Assembly: GCA_049890095.1 (NCBI GenBank)
Contig: JBMHCD010000008.1
Span: forward strand, 186,001 to 250,000
Origin: JABAYQ01 sp049890095
GTDB taxonomy: Bacteria; Bacteroidota; Bacteroidia; Flavobacteriales; UBA7312
DNA length: 64,000 bases
Direction: 5' to 3'
Shown here one piece after another: positions 43,124-52,216 of this stretch; position 1 is the stretch's first letter, and the number at the start of each line of letters is the position of its first letter. The position numbers and the translations under genes are program-made. The notes beneath the pieces were generated by a model. That model did not search any database. It was not told where the DNA came from and saw nothing but the letters and a program-made list of their open reading frames with translations.

Positions 43124-44263
43124 ATGAAAATTTTAATTGTTATTTCTCGATTTATTGTCGGTGTTTTATTTATAATCTCAGGATTAATAAAAGCGAATGA
43201 TGCGATAGGTTTTTCTTATAAACTAGAAGAATATTTTTCTGCTGATGTTTTGAATTTGGAGTTTTTAATGCCTTTTGCATTAATAATGGCTGCTGGGATT
43301 TGTATAGTAGAAATTGTTCTTGGTATAATGGTAATTATTGGAGCTCGTCCAAAAATTACTTCAAGATTACTGATGGCGATGATTCTATTCTTTACATTCC
43401 TAACTTTTTATTCTGCATACTTTAATAAAGTTACTGATTGTGGATGTTTTGGTGATGCTATCAAATTAACTCCATGGGGTTCTTTCAATAAGGATTTAAT
43501 ATTATTGTTTTTCATTTCTATTCTTTATTTTAAGTATAAAGATATTAAATCAATGTTTTCTGTTAAAATGGAAAATATGCTGGTTGCAATAGTTACGTTT
43601 TTTTCTTTTGCTTTTGTGATTCATACGTATAATCATTTACCAATTAAAGATTTTAGACCATATGCTGTGGGTAAAAATATTAGCGAAAGCATGAAAACTT
43701 GTGAAGACTTAGGATTGCCATGTACTGAAGAAGCTTATTATTATAAAGTTAAGGATAAAACTAGTGGTCAAGAGATTGAAATTTTATCAACAGAATATCA
43801 AGAAAATTGGCAGAACTATGATTTTATTTCTAGTACTGAAAATGCAATAACATTAGTACAAGGATATGAACCAGCTATTACTGATTTTAGTATTTCTTTG
43901 AATGGTTTTGATTATACAACCTCGATTCTAGATGAAGAATATGTGTTTTTATTAGTTTGCTATAACATAAATAAAACCAATGATAGTCCATTTGATGATA
44001 TAAATCAATTATATACCTCTATTTTATCAGATTCAATCGCTTCGTTATATGCATTATCGGCCTCAAGTACAGATGATTTGAATTTATTTAATGAAAGAAA
44101 TAATTCGAATTTTGAATTTTATTTCACGGATGAGACTACATTAAAAACAATGGTTCGTTCAAATCCTGGTTTGATTTTGATGAATAAAGGAACCATAGTT
44201 GCTAAATGGCATTTTAATGATTTGCAGTCTTACGAAACGATTAAGAATCATTACTTAAAATAA
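43124..44263 (+). CDS. DoxX/MauE-like membrane protein (BT_3928 family)
   Basis: 379 residues. The N-terminal half has four TM helices with ISRFIVGVLFIISGLIKAND and a Cys-rich loop CGCFGDAIKLTPWGS (near 107), the mark of the MauE/DoxX redox group. After a fifth TM (about 153-175) the C-terminal half is soluble, probably thioredoxin-like or periplasmic, without an obvious C-x-x-C. Role probably in periplasmic redox or membrane stress; inferred. Gene begins 3 nt after DUF1599. Confidence 0.87.
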   Translation: MKILIVISRFIVGVLFIISGLIKANDAIGFSYKLEEYFSADVLNLEFLMPFALIMAAGICIVEIVLGIMVIIGARPKITSRLLMAMILFFTFLTFYSAYFNKVTDCGCFGDAIKLTPWGSFNKDLILLFFISILYFKYKDIKSMFSVKMENMLVAIVTFFSFAFVIHTYNHLPIKDFRPYAVGKNISESMKTCEDLGLPCTEEAYYYKVKDKTSGQEIEILSTEYQENWQNYDFISSTENAITLVQGYEPAITDFSISLNGFDYTTSILDEEYVFLLVCYNINKTNDSPFDDINQLYTSILSDSIASLYALSASSTDDLNLFNERNNSNFEFYFTDETTLKTMVRSNPGLILMNKGTIVAKWHFNDLQSYETIKNHYLK

Positions 44264-44266
44264 ATT

Positions 44267-45343
44267 TTGATTTCATTTATTTTCACAAGAATTGGTTATA
44301 GTTCTCTAGTTATGTTAGGGGTTATAACAGTAGTTTTTTTCTTGTTTAACATATTGCCTGGTGATCCTGCAAGGATGATGTTAGATCAGAGAGAAAATAA
44401 TGAGCAGCTTCAAAATATTAAAGCTAAATATGGTTTTGATCTACCAATTTATCAACAATATTTTTTGTATTTAAATGATGTGTCACCAATTTCTATTCAT
44501 AGAGAAAAAAACAACTCATTTACTAGTTTAGAATCGAAGAAATATTCATTTATAAAAATATTTAGTTTAAGTAATTTTTCAGTTGTATTAAAGATTCCAT
44601 ATTTAAGAGAATCATTTAAAAATACTGGAGTAGGGGTAAACAAGATTATTTTAAGCACATTGCCAAATACTATAGTATTAGCATTATGTTCTATTTTAAT
44701 TGCTTTGTTTCTTGGTTTATTAATTGGGTCTCTTTGTGCTATTTTGAAAGGCACATTATTTGATAAGTTAGCACTTTTTTTTGGTGTGTTTGGAATGTCA
44801 GTACCTTCTTTTTTTTCAGCAATATTAATAGCTTGGTTTTTTGGCTTTTTATTGTCTGATATCACAGGCTTAAGTATGACTGGTAGTTTGTATACAGTTG
44901 ATGATTATGGTAGAGGTCAATATTTAAGCCTTTCAAATATTATCTTGCCAGCAATTACATTGGGTATCCGACCTTTAGCAGTAATTATACAGTTAACAAG
45001 AAGTTCTGTTTTAGAAACACTTTCTCAAGATTATGTAAGAACGGCTGTTGCAAAAGGCTTGTCGTACCCGAAGGTTATTTTAAAGCATGTTCTAAAAAAC
45101 TCACTGAATCCAGTAATTACAGCAATTTCTGGTTGGTTCGCAAGTATGTTGGCAGGGGCTGTTTTTGTAGAGTATATTTTTGCTTGGAATGGATTAGGTA
45201 AAGAAATAGTAGAAGCATTAAATAATTTAGATTTGCCTGTTGTAATGGGTTGTGTGTTAACAATTGGATTTATGTTTGTAATAATAAATATTTTAGTAGA
45301 TATTGTTTATGGTTTATTAGATCCAAGAATAAGAATAAATTAA
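44267..45343 (+). CDS. Lone ABC transporter permease, DppB/OppB type
   Basis: 358 residues starting at TTG directly after the previous stop (taa att ttg in the same frame). Family hallmarks: VVFFLFNILPGDPARMMLDQRE at the first TM, the EAA loop DYVRTAVAKGLSYPKVILKH (near 254-273) and NILVDIVYGLLDPRI at the end. It is closer to normal length than the permease at 38122, with a smaller insert. No DppC, ATPase or binding protein lies next to it. Confidence 0.9.
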   Translation: MISFIFTRIGYSSLVMLGVITVVFFLFNILPGDPARMMLDQRENNEQLQNIKAKYGFDLPIYQQYFLYLNDVSPISIHREKNNSFTSLESKKYSFIKIFSLSNFSVVLKIPYLRESFKNTGVGVNKIILSTLPNTIVLALCSILIALFLGLLIGSLCAILKGTLFDKLALFFGVFGMSVPSFFSAILIAWFFGFLLSDITGLSMTGSLYTVDDYGRGQYLSLSNIILPAITLGIRPLAVIIQLTRSSVLETLSQDYVRTAVAKGLSYPKVILKHVLKNSLNPVITAISGWFASMLAGAVFVEYIFAWNGLGKEIVEALNNLDLPVVMGCVLTIGFMFVIINILVDIVYGLLDPRIRIN

Positions 45344-45347
45344 AATT

Positions 45348-46103
45348 ATGAGAAGAAAAATTGTAGCTGGAAACTGGAAAATGAATAATGATTTATTTGA
45401 AGGAAATAAATTGTGTGGTGATTTAAAAGAAATAATGTCAAAAAAACCAATAGACAATGTAGACATTATTTTAGGTGTGCCTTACACACATTTAAAAGAA
45501 ACTTCTCAATTAATGGACGGATTTGCAAGAGTTGCAGCACAAGATTGTAGTAGTCATCAAAAAGGAGCATATACAGGAGAGGTTTCTTGTTCAATGATAC
45601 ATTCTACTGGAGCCAATTATGTAATTGTAGGTCATTCGGAAAGGAGAATGTATCATAATGAATTGAGTAGTGATTTACTGAAAAAAATTAAATCTGCATT
45701 AGATAATAATTTAAAAGTAATTTTTTGCTGTGGAGAATCTTTAGATCAAAGAGAATCCAACTTGCATTTTGGACATATTGAGAGGCAATTAGAAGAATCT
45801 CTTTTTTCTCTTTCCGCAACAGAAATGAAAAATATAATTATTGCTTATGAACCAATTTGGGCAATAGGAACTGGTGTTACTGCATCTTCAGATCAAGCTC
45901 AAGAAATGCATCAATACATACGATTACTTATTAAAAATAATTATAGTCAAGAAATAGCTGATGGCTGTTCCATTCTTTACGGTGGGAGTTGTAAGCCGAA
46001 TAATGCATCTGAGATTTTTTCTAAGAAAGATGTTGATGGTGGTTTAATAGGAGGAGCCTCATTAAATGCCAAAGATTTTTATCACATTATACATTCATTT
46101 TAA
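45348..46103 (+). CDS. tpiA: Triose-phosphate isomerase
   Basis: 251 residues. Glycolytic interconversion of DHAP and GAP. Catalytic residues: Asn9 and Lys11 in AGNWKMN, His96 in VGHSERR, Glu168 in AYEPIWAIGTG; phosphate loop GGSCKPNNA. Complete. Its stop shares one base with the prmA start (TAATG). Confidence 0.98.
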   Translation: MRRKIVAGNWKMNNDLFEGNKLCGDLKEIMSKKPIDNVDIILGVPYTHLKETSQLMDGFARVAAQDCSSHQKGAYTGEVSCSMIHSTGANYVIVGHSERRMYHNELSSDLLKKIKSALDNNLKVIFCCGESLDQRESNLHFGHIERQLEESLFSLSATEMKNIIIAYEPIWAIGTGVTASSDQAQEMHQYIRLLIKNNYSQEIADGCSILYGGSCKPNNASEIFSKKDVDGGLIGGASLNAKDFYHIIHSF

Positions 46104-46927
46104 TGCGGTACATAGAAGTAAATTTATCTTTTAACACTCCTTCTCGATGGAATGATATTTTTATTGCCTTTTTATCTGATTTAGGATATGATAGTTTTCA
46201 TGAAACAGATGATGGATTAAGAGCATATATAAAGTCCGATAATTTTTCAGTAGAACAAATAGATGATATTTTAAAAAATATCCAGACAGATGTTAGCTAT
46301 TCGTACAAGTTACTTGAAAATATAAATTGGAACGCAAAATGGGAATCTGATTTTAAACCGGTTATTATTGATAAATCGTGTGGCATTAGAGCTTCCTTTC
46401 ATAATCCATTAGATGTTGAGTATGAAATTGTTATAACGCCAAAAATGTCTTTTGGAACAGGTCATCATGCTACTACTTCTGGAATGATGAGAGCAATGAT
46501 GAATATTAATTTTTGTAATAAAAATGTTCTAGACATGGGTTGTGGTACTTCTGTTTTAGCAATTTTAGCATCTAAACTTGGAGCAAATCATGTTACTGCA
46601 ATCGATATTGATGAGTGGGCATTTACAAATTCAAAAGAAAATTTATTGCTAAATCAAATTAAAAATGTTGATGTTAAACAAGGTGCTAGTAATCTAATAA
46701 GCGGTACTTATGATGTAATATTGGCAAATATTAATAGAAATGTACTAATTGAAGATATGTTTGTATATTCTAAAGCATTATCTGAAGATGGGATTTTGTT
46801 GTTAAGTGGGTTTTACACTTACGATTTAGATATTATTAATCAAAAAGCTAATGAAAATATGCTCAAACTAGAAAGTCATGCCAGTCGTGATAATTGGGTA
46901 ACAGCAAAATTTTTAAAACGTATTTAA
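46103..46927 (+). CDS. prmA: Ribosomal protein L11 methyltransferase
   Basis: 274 residues. Methylates ribosomal protein L11. N-terminal substrate-recognition domain, then the SAM domain with MSFGTGHHATT, VLDMGCGTSVLAI (motif I), ADIDEWAF-like acidic loop AIDIDEWAF, and ILANINRNVL (motif IV, NIN variant). Order tpiA-prmA is common in Bacteroidota. Confidence 0.95.
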   Translation: MRYIEVNLSFNTPSRWNDIFIAFLSDLGYDSFHETDDGLRAYIKSDNFSVEQIDDILKNIQTDVSYSYKLLENINWNAKWESDFKPVIIDKSCGIRASFHNPLDVEYEIVITPKMSFGTGHHATTSGMMRAMMNINFCNKNVLDMGCGTSVLAILASKLGANHVTAIDIDEWAFTNSKENLLLNQIKNVDVKQGASNLISGTYDVILANINRNVLIEDMFVYSKALSEDGILLLSGFYTYDLDIINQKANENMLKLESHASRDNWVTAKFLKRI

Positions 46928-46928
46928 A

Positions 46929-49900
46929 ATGAAAAAACTTTTTTTATTATTTATAGTTCAAATGATTTTTTTAAACTCTTTTGCTCAATCTAAAAAAATA
47001 AAATCATTTTCTGAGCAAAGCGATATTTTTATTGAAGAGCTAAATACATTTATGTTAGCAACTCCAAAAGAGGAGGTTAAAAAGCTAATGAGTAAATTTA
47101 CTAAAGACTGGAAAAAAGGAACATATTCTTCTTTACAGCAGAATGAAATTTATGAAATTTCGAATTTAATGCTAAAAAAACGAAAAAGAGCTAATCATTT
47201 TATTTCGTTTTTCGAATCCCTAATGGCTTTTAGTGAAAGTCCAAAATTTGAAAGTGAATTTTCTAATTGGACTTCAATCGTAAAGAGTATGATTTCTGGA
47301 TCATCAAGTTCCAAACAATTGAAGTTCTTAGTTTTTTCAAAAAACCTATTTGATAAAAATATTTTAGTAACTAATAGGTCTTTAACATGGACTGTTTCTG
47401 ATCAGTCATTTAGTTTTGATTTCGATACAGTACCAAGTTTGGTATTTGATCAATCAATAGATTTAACTTGTTTTGCTAGAGGAGATACAATGCTTATTCG
47501 TCAGACAAATGGTAAGTTTTATCCTTTAAAATCTAATTGGATTGGAGCAAGTGGGTTGATGAGTTGGGAAAAAGCAGGCTTTTCCTTAGTTGAAGTCTAT
47601 ACAGAATTAGCAGACTATAGAATTAATATGTCTAAAGCAGGTTTAGTAGCAGATTCTGTTTTGTTTTATAATAGTTTAATTTTCGATGATGTTCCTTTGA
47701 AAGGTGTGTTTGAAGATCGTTTAGTAAAAAGAAATAGATCTGAATCAACAAGTTCTTATCCAAAATTTGATTCGTATGACAAAAACATAGTTTTATCTGA
47801 TTTGATTGATGATGTAGATTTTAAAGGAGGATACTCATTACATGGCAATCGATTTATTTCTAGTGGAGGAGATGGAGAAACGGCAGATCTTATTTTTTAT
47901 AAGGATAATCGTCCATTTGCAATAGTTTCATCTGGTAGAATTGCTATTAGTGGAAAAAGAGTTATTGCTTCTAATGCTTCAGTAAAAATTAAGTTAAGAA
48001 ATGACTCGATTCTTCACCCAGGATTATCTTTAATTTATGATCAGGATGAAAGAAGACTTGATTTAATTAGAGATGGGTCTGGAATTTCATTAGCTCCATA
48101 TGTCAACACATATCATGATTTGGAAATGGATTTTCAAAATTTGAAATGGTATATAGATGAAGATAAAATTCTTTTTGGAACTATTCCAGGTAATACATCT
48201 TCACCTGCTTATTTTTATTCTTCTGAATATTTTAAAGAAAATAAATTTGACAGATTACTTGGTTTAGATAAGGAACATCCTTTATTAAGATTGGAAGGTT
48301 TTGTTAAGAGATATGGTGTAGAAAACACTTTTTTAATTGATGATTTTTTAAAAGTTTCTCCATATTCTGATGATCAAGATATTAGCTTTTTAATGAAGCT
48401 TGCCTCTGAAGGTTATTTGATTTATAACTCTGTTACAAGAAAAGTAATTGTAAAGGAAAATGCGTCTAAACATATTTTAGCTAAATCTAAAAAAGTAGAT
48501 CATGATGAATTGTTGTTTGAATCTAAAATGCCTTCTGATAATAAAAATGCTGTTTTAGATTTAAATACAATGGATTTAACTATTTATGGTGTTCAAAGTA
48601 TTCGATTAAGTTCAGTTAGGGATGTATTAGCAACTCCAAATACAAATCAAGTAGTGGTTAAAAAAGGAAGAGACTTCAATATGTCAGGTAGGATTTTTGC
48701 TGGTAATAACGGAAGGTTTAGAATTAATGCTCAGGATATTAATTTTATTTATGATGAGTTTAAAATCTATTTTAAAGATGCCAGTACTGAAATTTGGATT
48801 CCTAATAATAGGGGTGAATACAATCAGAAAGGTGAGTTAGTTTTAGAGCCTGTTCAAAGTCAGATATCTATAACTAATGGAGAATTATTGGTAGATACCA
48901 ATATAAATAAATCGGGTATTTGGCAAGAGGACTATCCTCAATTTCCTATAATTAGAAGCTATGATCGTTCTAAGGTTTTTTATGATAGTAATGAAATTTT
49001 AGCAGGTACTTATGATAGAAATAGATTCTTCTTTGATGTTGAGCCATTTGAAATAGATTCATTGGATACCTATGATAGAGAATCATTAAATTTTCCCGGC
49101 ATTTTCAACTCTGGAGATATTTTTCCTTCTTTTCAACAAAACTTAAAAGTTCAACCTGATAATATATTAGGTTTTTCTATTTCTATTCCAGAGGAAGGAT
49201 ATCCATTATATGTTGATAAAGGTTTTTTCGTTGGTTTGAATAATCTTTCATTAAATATGAATGGTCTTAGGGGAAAAGGTGAATTTCAATATCTTAACTC
49301 TATTACTAATTCTGATGATTTTGTCTTTTTCTTAGATTCTATGAACACTCATGCAAATAGTTTTGAGTTGGTTAAAAAAATAGATGAAGTTGGTTTTCCT
49401 AATGCTAAAGCTATTGATGTTTATGAGCATTGGGAGCCATATAATGATATCTTGATTATTAATAATAAAAGTGAAGAGTTTAATGTTTATGATAATAAAT
49501 TAACATTGGATGGAAAATTAGAGCTTAGGCCTGATGGTCTGCAAGGTGCAGGTTTAATTTCTTTAGAAAACTCAAAACTATCTTCTGAATTATTTTCATT
49601 TAGGTTAGAAGATTTTGAAGCAGATACAGCTGATTTCACTTTAAATAGGACTGATGTAAATGAGATTGCTTTCGAATCTGTAAATCTTAAAACTCAGATG
49701 AATTTATACGATAGGACAGCTCAATTTGAATCAAATGGAAAGGGATCATTTGCTAAGTTTCCTAGTAACCAATACATATGTTATATTGATCAATTAAAAT
49801 GGTATATGGATAAAAAAGAGCTTGTTCTAGGAAAAAGTGATGATATAGGTGATGGGTCAAAATTTGTATCTGTTCATGAAGATCAAGATTCCTTATTCTT

Positions 49901-51350
49901 TTTCTCAAAATCTTCCTTCTACAGTTTGAATGATTATATAATTAAAGCCAATGGTGTTGATAAAATAAAAGTTGCTGATGCAGAAATATATCCATCAGAT
50001 AAAAAAGTGATTGTTAGGTCTAATGCAAAAATGGATTCTTTTTCGAAAGCGTCAATGCTTATCAATACGATTGAAAAAAATCATCAGATTTTTGATGCTA
50101 ATTTAAATGTATTCGGAAGAAATGATTATTCTGGAGATGGGTATGTAAAATACAATGGTAGAGGATTACAAGAACAAATTATTAAACTTGATACTTTATT
50201 TGTTTTGGATAAACAAAGTATTGGTAAGGGTGTTATTTCGGACAATTCTAATTTTAAATTTAATCCACAATTTTTATATAAGGGAAAATTTAAATTAGAA
50301 GGAATGCGAAAAGAATTTTTGTACACAGGTTCTTATAAAGTTAAGCATGAATGTAGTTTAATTAGTAATGGTTGGGTTCAATTTTCTGATTATGTAGGAA
50401 AAGAAAAAATGGAATTACCTGTTGGCGATTCTATTTTGGATGAATATGGACAACAGCTATATTCAGGTCCTATTCTCTCAGGAGACCAACTATATCCTGC
50501 ATTTTTATCAACCCTTGAATCTGAAAATGATAGACCTATGATGCCAATAAATGGTTATTTATCGTATGATAATAACAAATCAATGTTTATTATTACAAAT
50601 GCTTCGGATTCTACAGACGGATATAGTACCTTAACTATGTCGAATTCTGGATGTGTAATGAAAGGGGAAGGAGATTTTAATTTTGGAATGAATTTCGGTC
50701 AGGTTGAATTTAATAATACCGGTGAGTTTACTTATAATGCAATGAGTAATACTCTCAAATCAACTTCAATGTTATCTCTAGATTTTTATATGAGCGACAA
50801 GGCTATGGATCAATTTGGACTTGAATTAGAACAAGACCCTATGGCAGATGAATTGGAGTTAGCAGAGAAGTACTACACTAATAACTTTAATAGAATTTTA
50901 TCTGACCCTGATTTAGTTTTTGAATACGATATGTTTGGTCAGTTTGAAAAATTGCCAAAAGAATTAAATAAGTCTCTTTATTTTTATGAAGTTCAACTAG
51001 AATGGGATTCAGAAACAAATTCTTTGATATCCAAAAATAGTTTAGGTTTAGGAAATATTAAAGGATATCAAATAAATAAGCTCTACACGGGAAGAATAGA
51101 GTTAGCAAAAGAAAATGGAGAAGATTTATTCAATATTTATTTAGAAACAGACATAGGAGAATCTTATTTCTTTAGTTACTATAACGAATTTTTAATAACA
51201 CGATCGACTATTGACGATTATAATTTAGAAATTTTAGGTGTAAAAACTCAGCAAAAGAAATTACCAACAAAAAAAGGAGAAGCTCAATTTCAGTATGACT
51301 TATCTTCAGAAGATGATGTTGATAACTTCAAGAAACGTTTCTTTAGATAA
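46929..51350 (+). CDS. Very large exported protein of unknown function
   Basis: 1473 residues with a good signal peptide (MKKLFLLFIVQMIFLNSFAQ). The remainder is predicted to be mostly beta with many short strands, dense in D, S, N, Y and F. An aromatic motif recurs: LKWYIDEDKILFG (near residue 405), LKWYMDKKELVLG (near 956) and a looser LEWDSETNSLIS (near 1357), each followed by a long strand-rich unit, which suggests large internal duplication. There is no T9SS sorting tail, no lipobox and no obvious catalytic motif. It follows prmA by one nt. Similar large proteins exist in related Bacteroidota, but no function is known to me. Confidence 0.85.
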   Translation: MKKLFLLFIVQMIFLNSFAQSKKIKSFSEQSDIFIEELNTFMLATPKEEVKKLMSKFTKDWKKGTYSSLQQNEIYEISNLMLKKRKRANHFISFFESLMAFSESPKFESEFSNWTSIVKSMISGSSSSKQLKFLVFSKNLFDKNILVTNRSLTWTVSDQSFSFDFDTVPSLVFDQSIDLTCFARGDTMLIRQTNGKFYPLKSNWIGASGLMSWEKAGFSLVEVYTELADYRINMSKAGLVADSVLFYNSLIFDDVPLKGVFEDRLVKRNRSESTSSYPKFDSYDKNIVLSDLIDDVDFKGGYSLHGNRFISSGGDGETADLIFYKDNRPFAIVSSGRIAISGKRVIASNASVKIKLRNDSILHPGLSLIYDQDERRLDLIRDGSGISLAPYVNTYHDLEMDFQNLKWYIDEDKILFGTIPGNTSSPAYFYSSEYFKENKFDRLLGLDKEHPLLRLEGFVKRYGVENTFLIDDFLKVSPYSDDQDISFLMKLASEGYLIYNSVTRKVIVKENASKHILAKSKKVDHDELLFESKMPSDNKNAVLDLNTMDLTIYGVQSIRLSSVRDVLATPNTNQVVVKKGRDFNMSGRIFAGNNGRFRINAQDINFIYDEFKIYFKDASTEIWIPNNRGEYNQKGELVLEPVQSQISITNGELLVDTNINKSGIWQEDYPQFPIIRSYDRSKVFYDSNEILAGTYDRNRFFFDVEPFEIDSLDTYDRESLNFPGIFNSGDIFPSFQQNLKVQPDNILGFSISIPEEGYPLYVDKGFFVGLNNLSLNMNGLRGKGEFQYLNSITNSDDFVFFLDSMNTHANSFELVKKIDEVGFPNAKAIDVYEHWEPYNDILIINNKSEEFNVYDNKLTLDGKLELRPDGLQGAGLISLENSKLSSELFSFRLEDFEADTADFTLNRTDVNEIAFESVNLKTQMNLYDRTAQFESNGKGSFAKFPSNQYICYIDQLKWYMDKKELVLGKSDDIGDGSKFVSVHEDQDSLFFFSKSSFYSLNDYIIKANGVDKIKVADAEIYPSDKKVIVRSNAKMDSFSKASMLINTIEKNHQIFDANLNVFGRNDYSGDGYVKYNGRGLQEQIIKLDTLFVLDKQSIGKGVISDNSNFKFNPQFLYKGKFKLEGMRKEFLYTGSYKVKHECSLISNGWVQFSDYVGKEKMELPVGDSILDEYGQQLYSGPILSGDQLYPAFLSTLESENDRPMMPINGYLSYDNNKSMFIITNASDSTDGYSTLTMSNSGCVMKGEGDFNFGMNFGQVEFNNTGEFTYNAMSNTLKSTSMLSLDFYMSDKAMDQFGLELEQDPMADELELAEKYYTNNFNRILSDPDLVFEYDMFGQFEKLPKELNKSLYFYEVQLEWDSETNSLISKNSLGLGNIKGYQINKLYTGRIELAKENGEDLFNIYLETDIGESYFFSYYNEFLITRSTIDDYNLEILGVKTQQKKLPTKKGEAQFQYDLSSEDDVDNFKKRFFR

Positions 51351-51363
51351 AGATCATAAATTG

Positions 51364-51371
51364 TATTTTCG
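51364..51371 (+). promoter_or_regulatory. -7 promoter element for plsY
   Basis: TATTTTCG (one mismatch) ends 6 nt before the plsY ATG, implying an almost leaderless transcript. Confidence 0.4.
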
Positions 51372-51377
51372 GCAACT

Positions 51378-52019
51378 ATGATTTCAATATCTACTGTTTT
51401 ATTATTGTTTTTATCCTATTTAATTGGATCTATTCCTTTTAGCATAATAGCAGGGAAGCTTACTAAAGGGATTGATATAAGAGAATATGGTAGTGGAAAT
51501 GCAGGTGCAACAAACACGTTCAGAGTATTAGGTAAAAAAGCGGGTATTCCAGTTCTTATTTTAGATATTCTAAAAGGGCTTTTGGCTGTTTATTTAACAA
51601 AATTAACCCCATTTGATCCTACAGCAGAGCCATTTATAAATTTGCAATTAGCATTTGGAATAGCTGCTGTTCTAGGACACGTTTTTCCAATTTATGTTGG
51701 ATTTAGAGGTGGAAAAGGTGTAGCTACAATTTTAGGATTTATGATTGGTGTTTTTCCATTAGCATCTTTTTGCTCAATACTTATTTTTATTTTTTGTTTG
51801 ATAATTTCTAGGTATGTTTCCTTAAGTTCAATTATATCAAGCTTGGTTTTTCCTGTAGGTGTTTACTTTTTTTCAGATAATTTAATTCCAACACAGATAA
51901 TTTTTTCTGTTTTTATTCCAATTTTATTGATCGCGACACATCAAACAAATATTGAACGTTTGTTACAAGGAGAAGAAAATAAAATTAATCTATTTTCTAA
52001 AAAAAGTAATAAAGAGTAA
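51378..52019 (+). CDS. plsY: Glycerol-3-phosphate acyltransferase PlsY
   Basis: 213 residues, integral membrane enzyme with about five to six TM. It moves acyl groups from acyl-phosphate to glycerol-3-phosphate, the first step of phospholipid synthesis. Motifs: YLIGSIPFSII, GSGNAGATNTFRVLG (motif 1-2) and GHVFPIYVGFRGGKGVAT (motif 3). Preceded by a compact promoter motif. Confidence 0.96.
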   Translation: MISISTVLLLFLSYLIGSIPFSIIAGKLTKGIDIREYGSGNAGATNTFRVLGKKAGIPVLILDILKGLLAVYLTKLTPFDPTAEPFINLQLAFGIAAVLGHVFPIYVGFRGGKGVATILGFMIGVFPLASFCSILIFIFCLIISRYVSLSSIISSLVFPVGVYFFSDNLIPTQIIFSVFIPILLIATHQTNIERLLQGEENKINLFSKKSNKE

Positions 52020-52058
52020 AATATTTGATTTTTGTATAGTGTATTCAATTAGCTCTTT

Positions 52059-52066
52059 TATATTTG
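52059..52066 (+). promoter_or_regulatory. -7 promoter element for tRNA-Arg(ACG)
   Basis: TATATTTG, 10 nt before the tRNA 5' end; a TTTG 24 nt further upstream (52031-52034) could be the -33 element. Confidence 0.6.
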
Positions 52067-52076
52067 CAAAAATATT

Positions 52077-52153
52077 GGACTCGTAGCATAACTGGATAGT
52101 GCACTAGATTACGGCTCTAGAGGTTGGGGGTTCGACTCCCTCCGAGTTCACCA
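52077..52153 (+). tRNA. tRNA-Arg(ACG) with encoded CCA
   Basis: Acceptor GGACTCG/CGAGTTC, discriminator A at 52150, followed by CCA (52151-52153). Anticodon stem CTAGA/TCTAG with loop TTACGGC giving ACG (modified to ICG in bacteria, reads CGU/C/A). It is the only one of six tRNAs here with genomic CCA. Confidence 0.95.
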
Positions 52154-52154
52154 C

Positions 52155-52199
52155 AAAAAAGTAAAGTTTCTTATTTATACTAGAGGCTTTGCTTTTTTT
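52155..52199 (+). terminator. Probable terminator of tRNA-Arg(ACG)
   Basis: AAAAAAGTAAAG (52155-52166) pairs with CTTTGCTTTTTT (52187-52198) over a 20-nt loop, then a T tract. Confidence 0.5.
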
Positions 52200-52204
52200 C
52201 TTTT

Positions 52205-52212
52205 TAACTTTG
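52205..52212 (+). promoter_or_regulatory. -7 promoter element for the MORN-repeat gene
   Basis: TAACTTTG ends 4 nt before the ATG at 52217, so the mRNA would have almost no leader. Confidence 0.5.
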
Positions 52213-52216
52213 TGGT

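Noticed and set aside
44497..44865. 122-codon minus-strand frame inside the lone permease gene
   Set aside because: It is a shadow of a membrane-protein gene in AT-rich DNA; its composition is not that of a real protein and it has no promoter motif.
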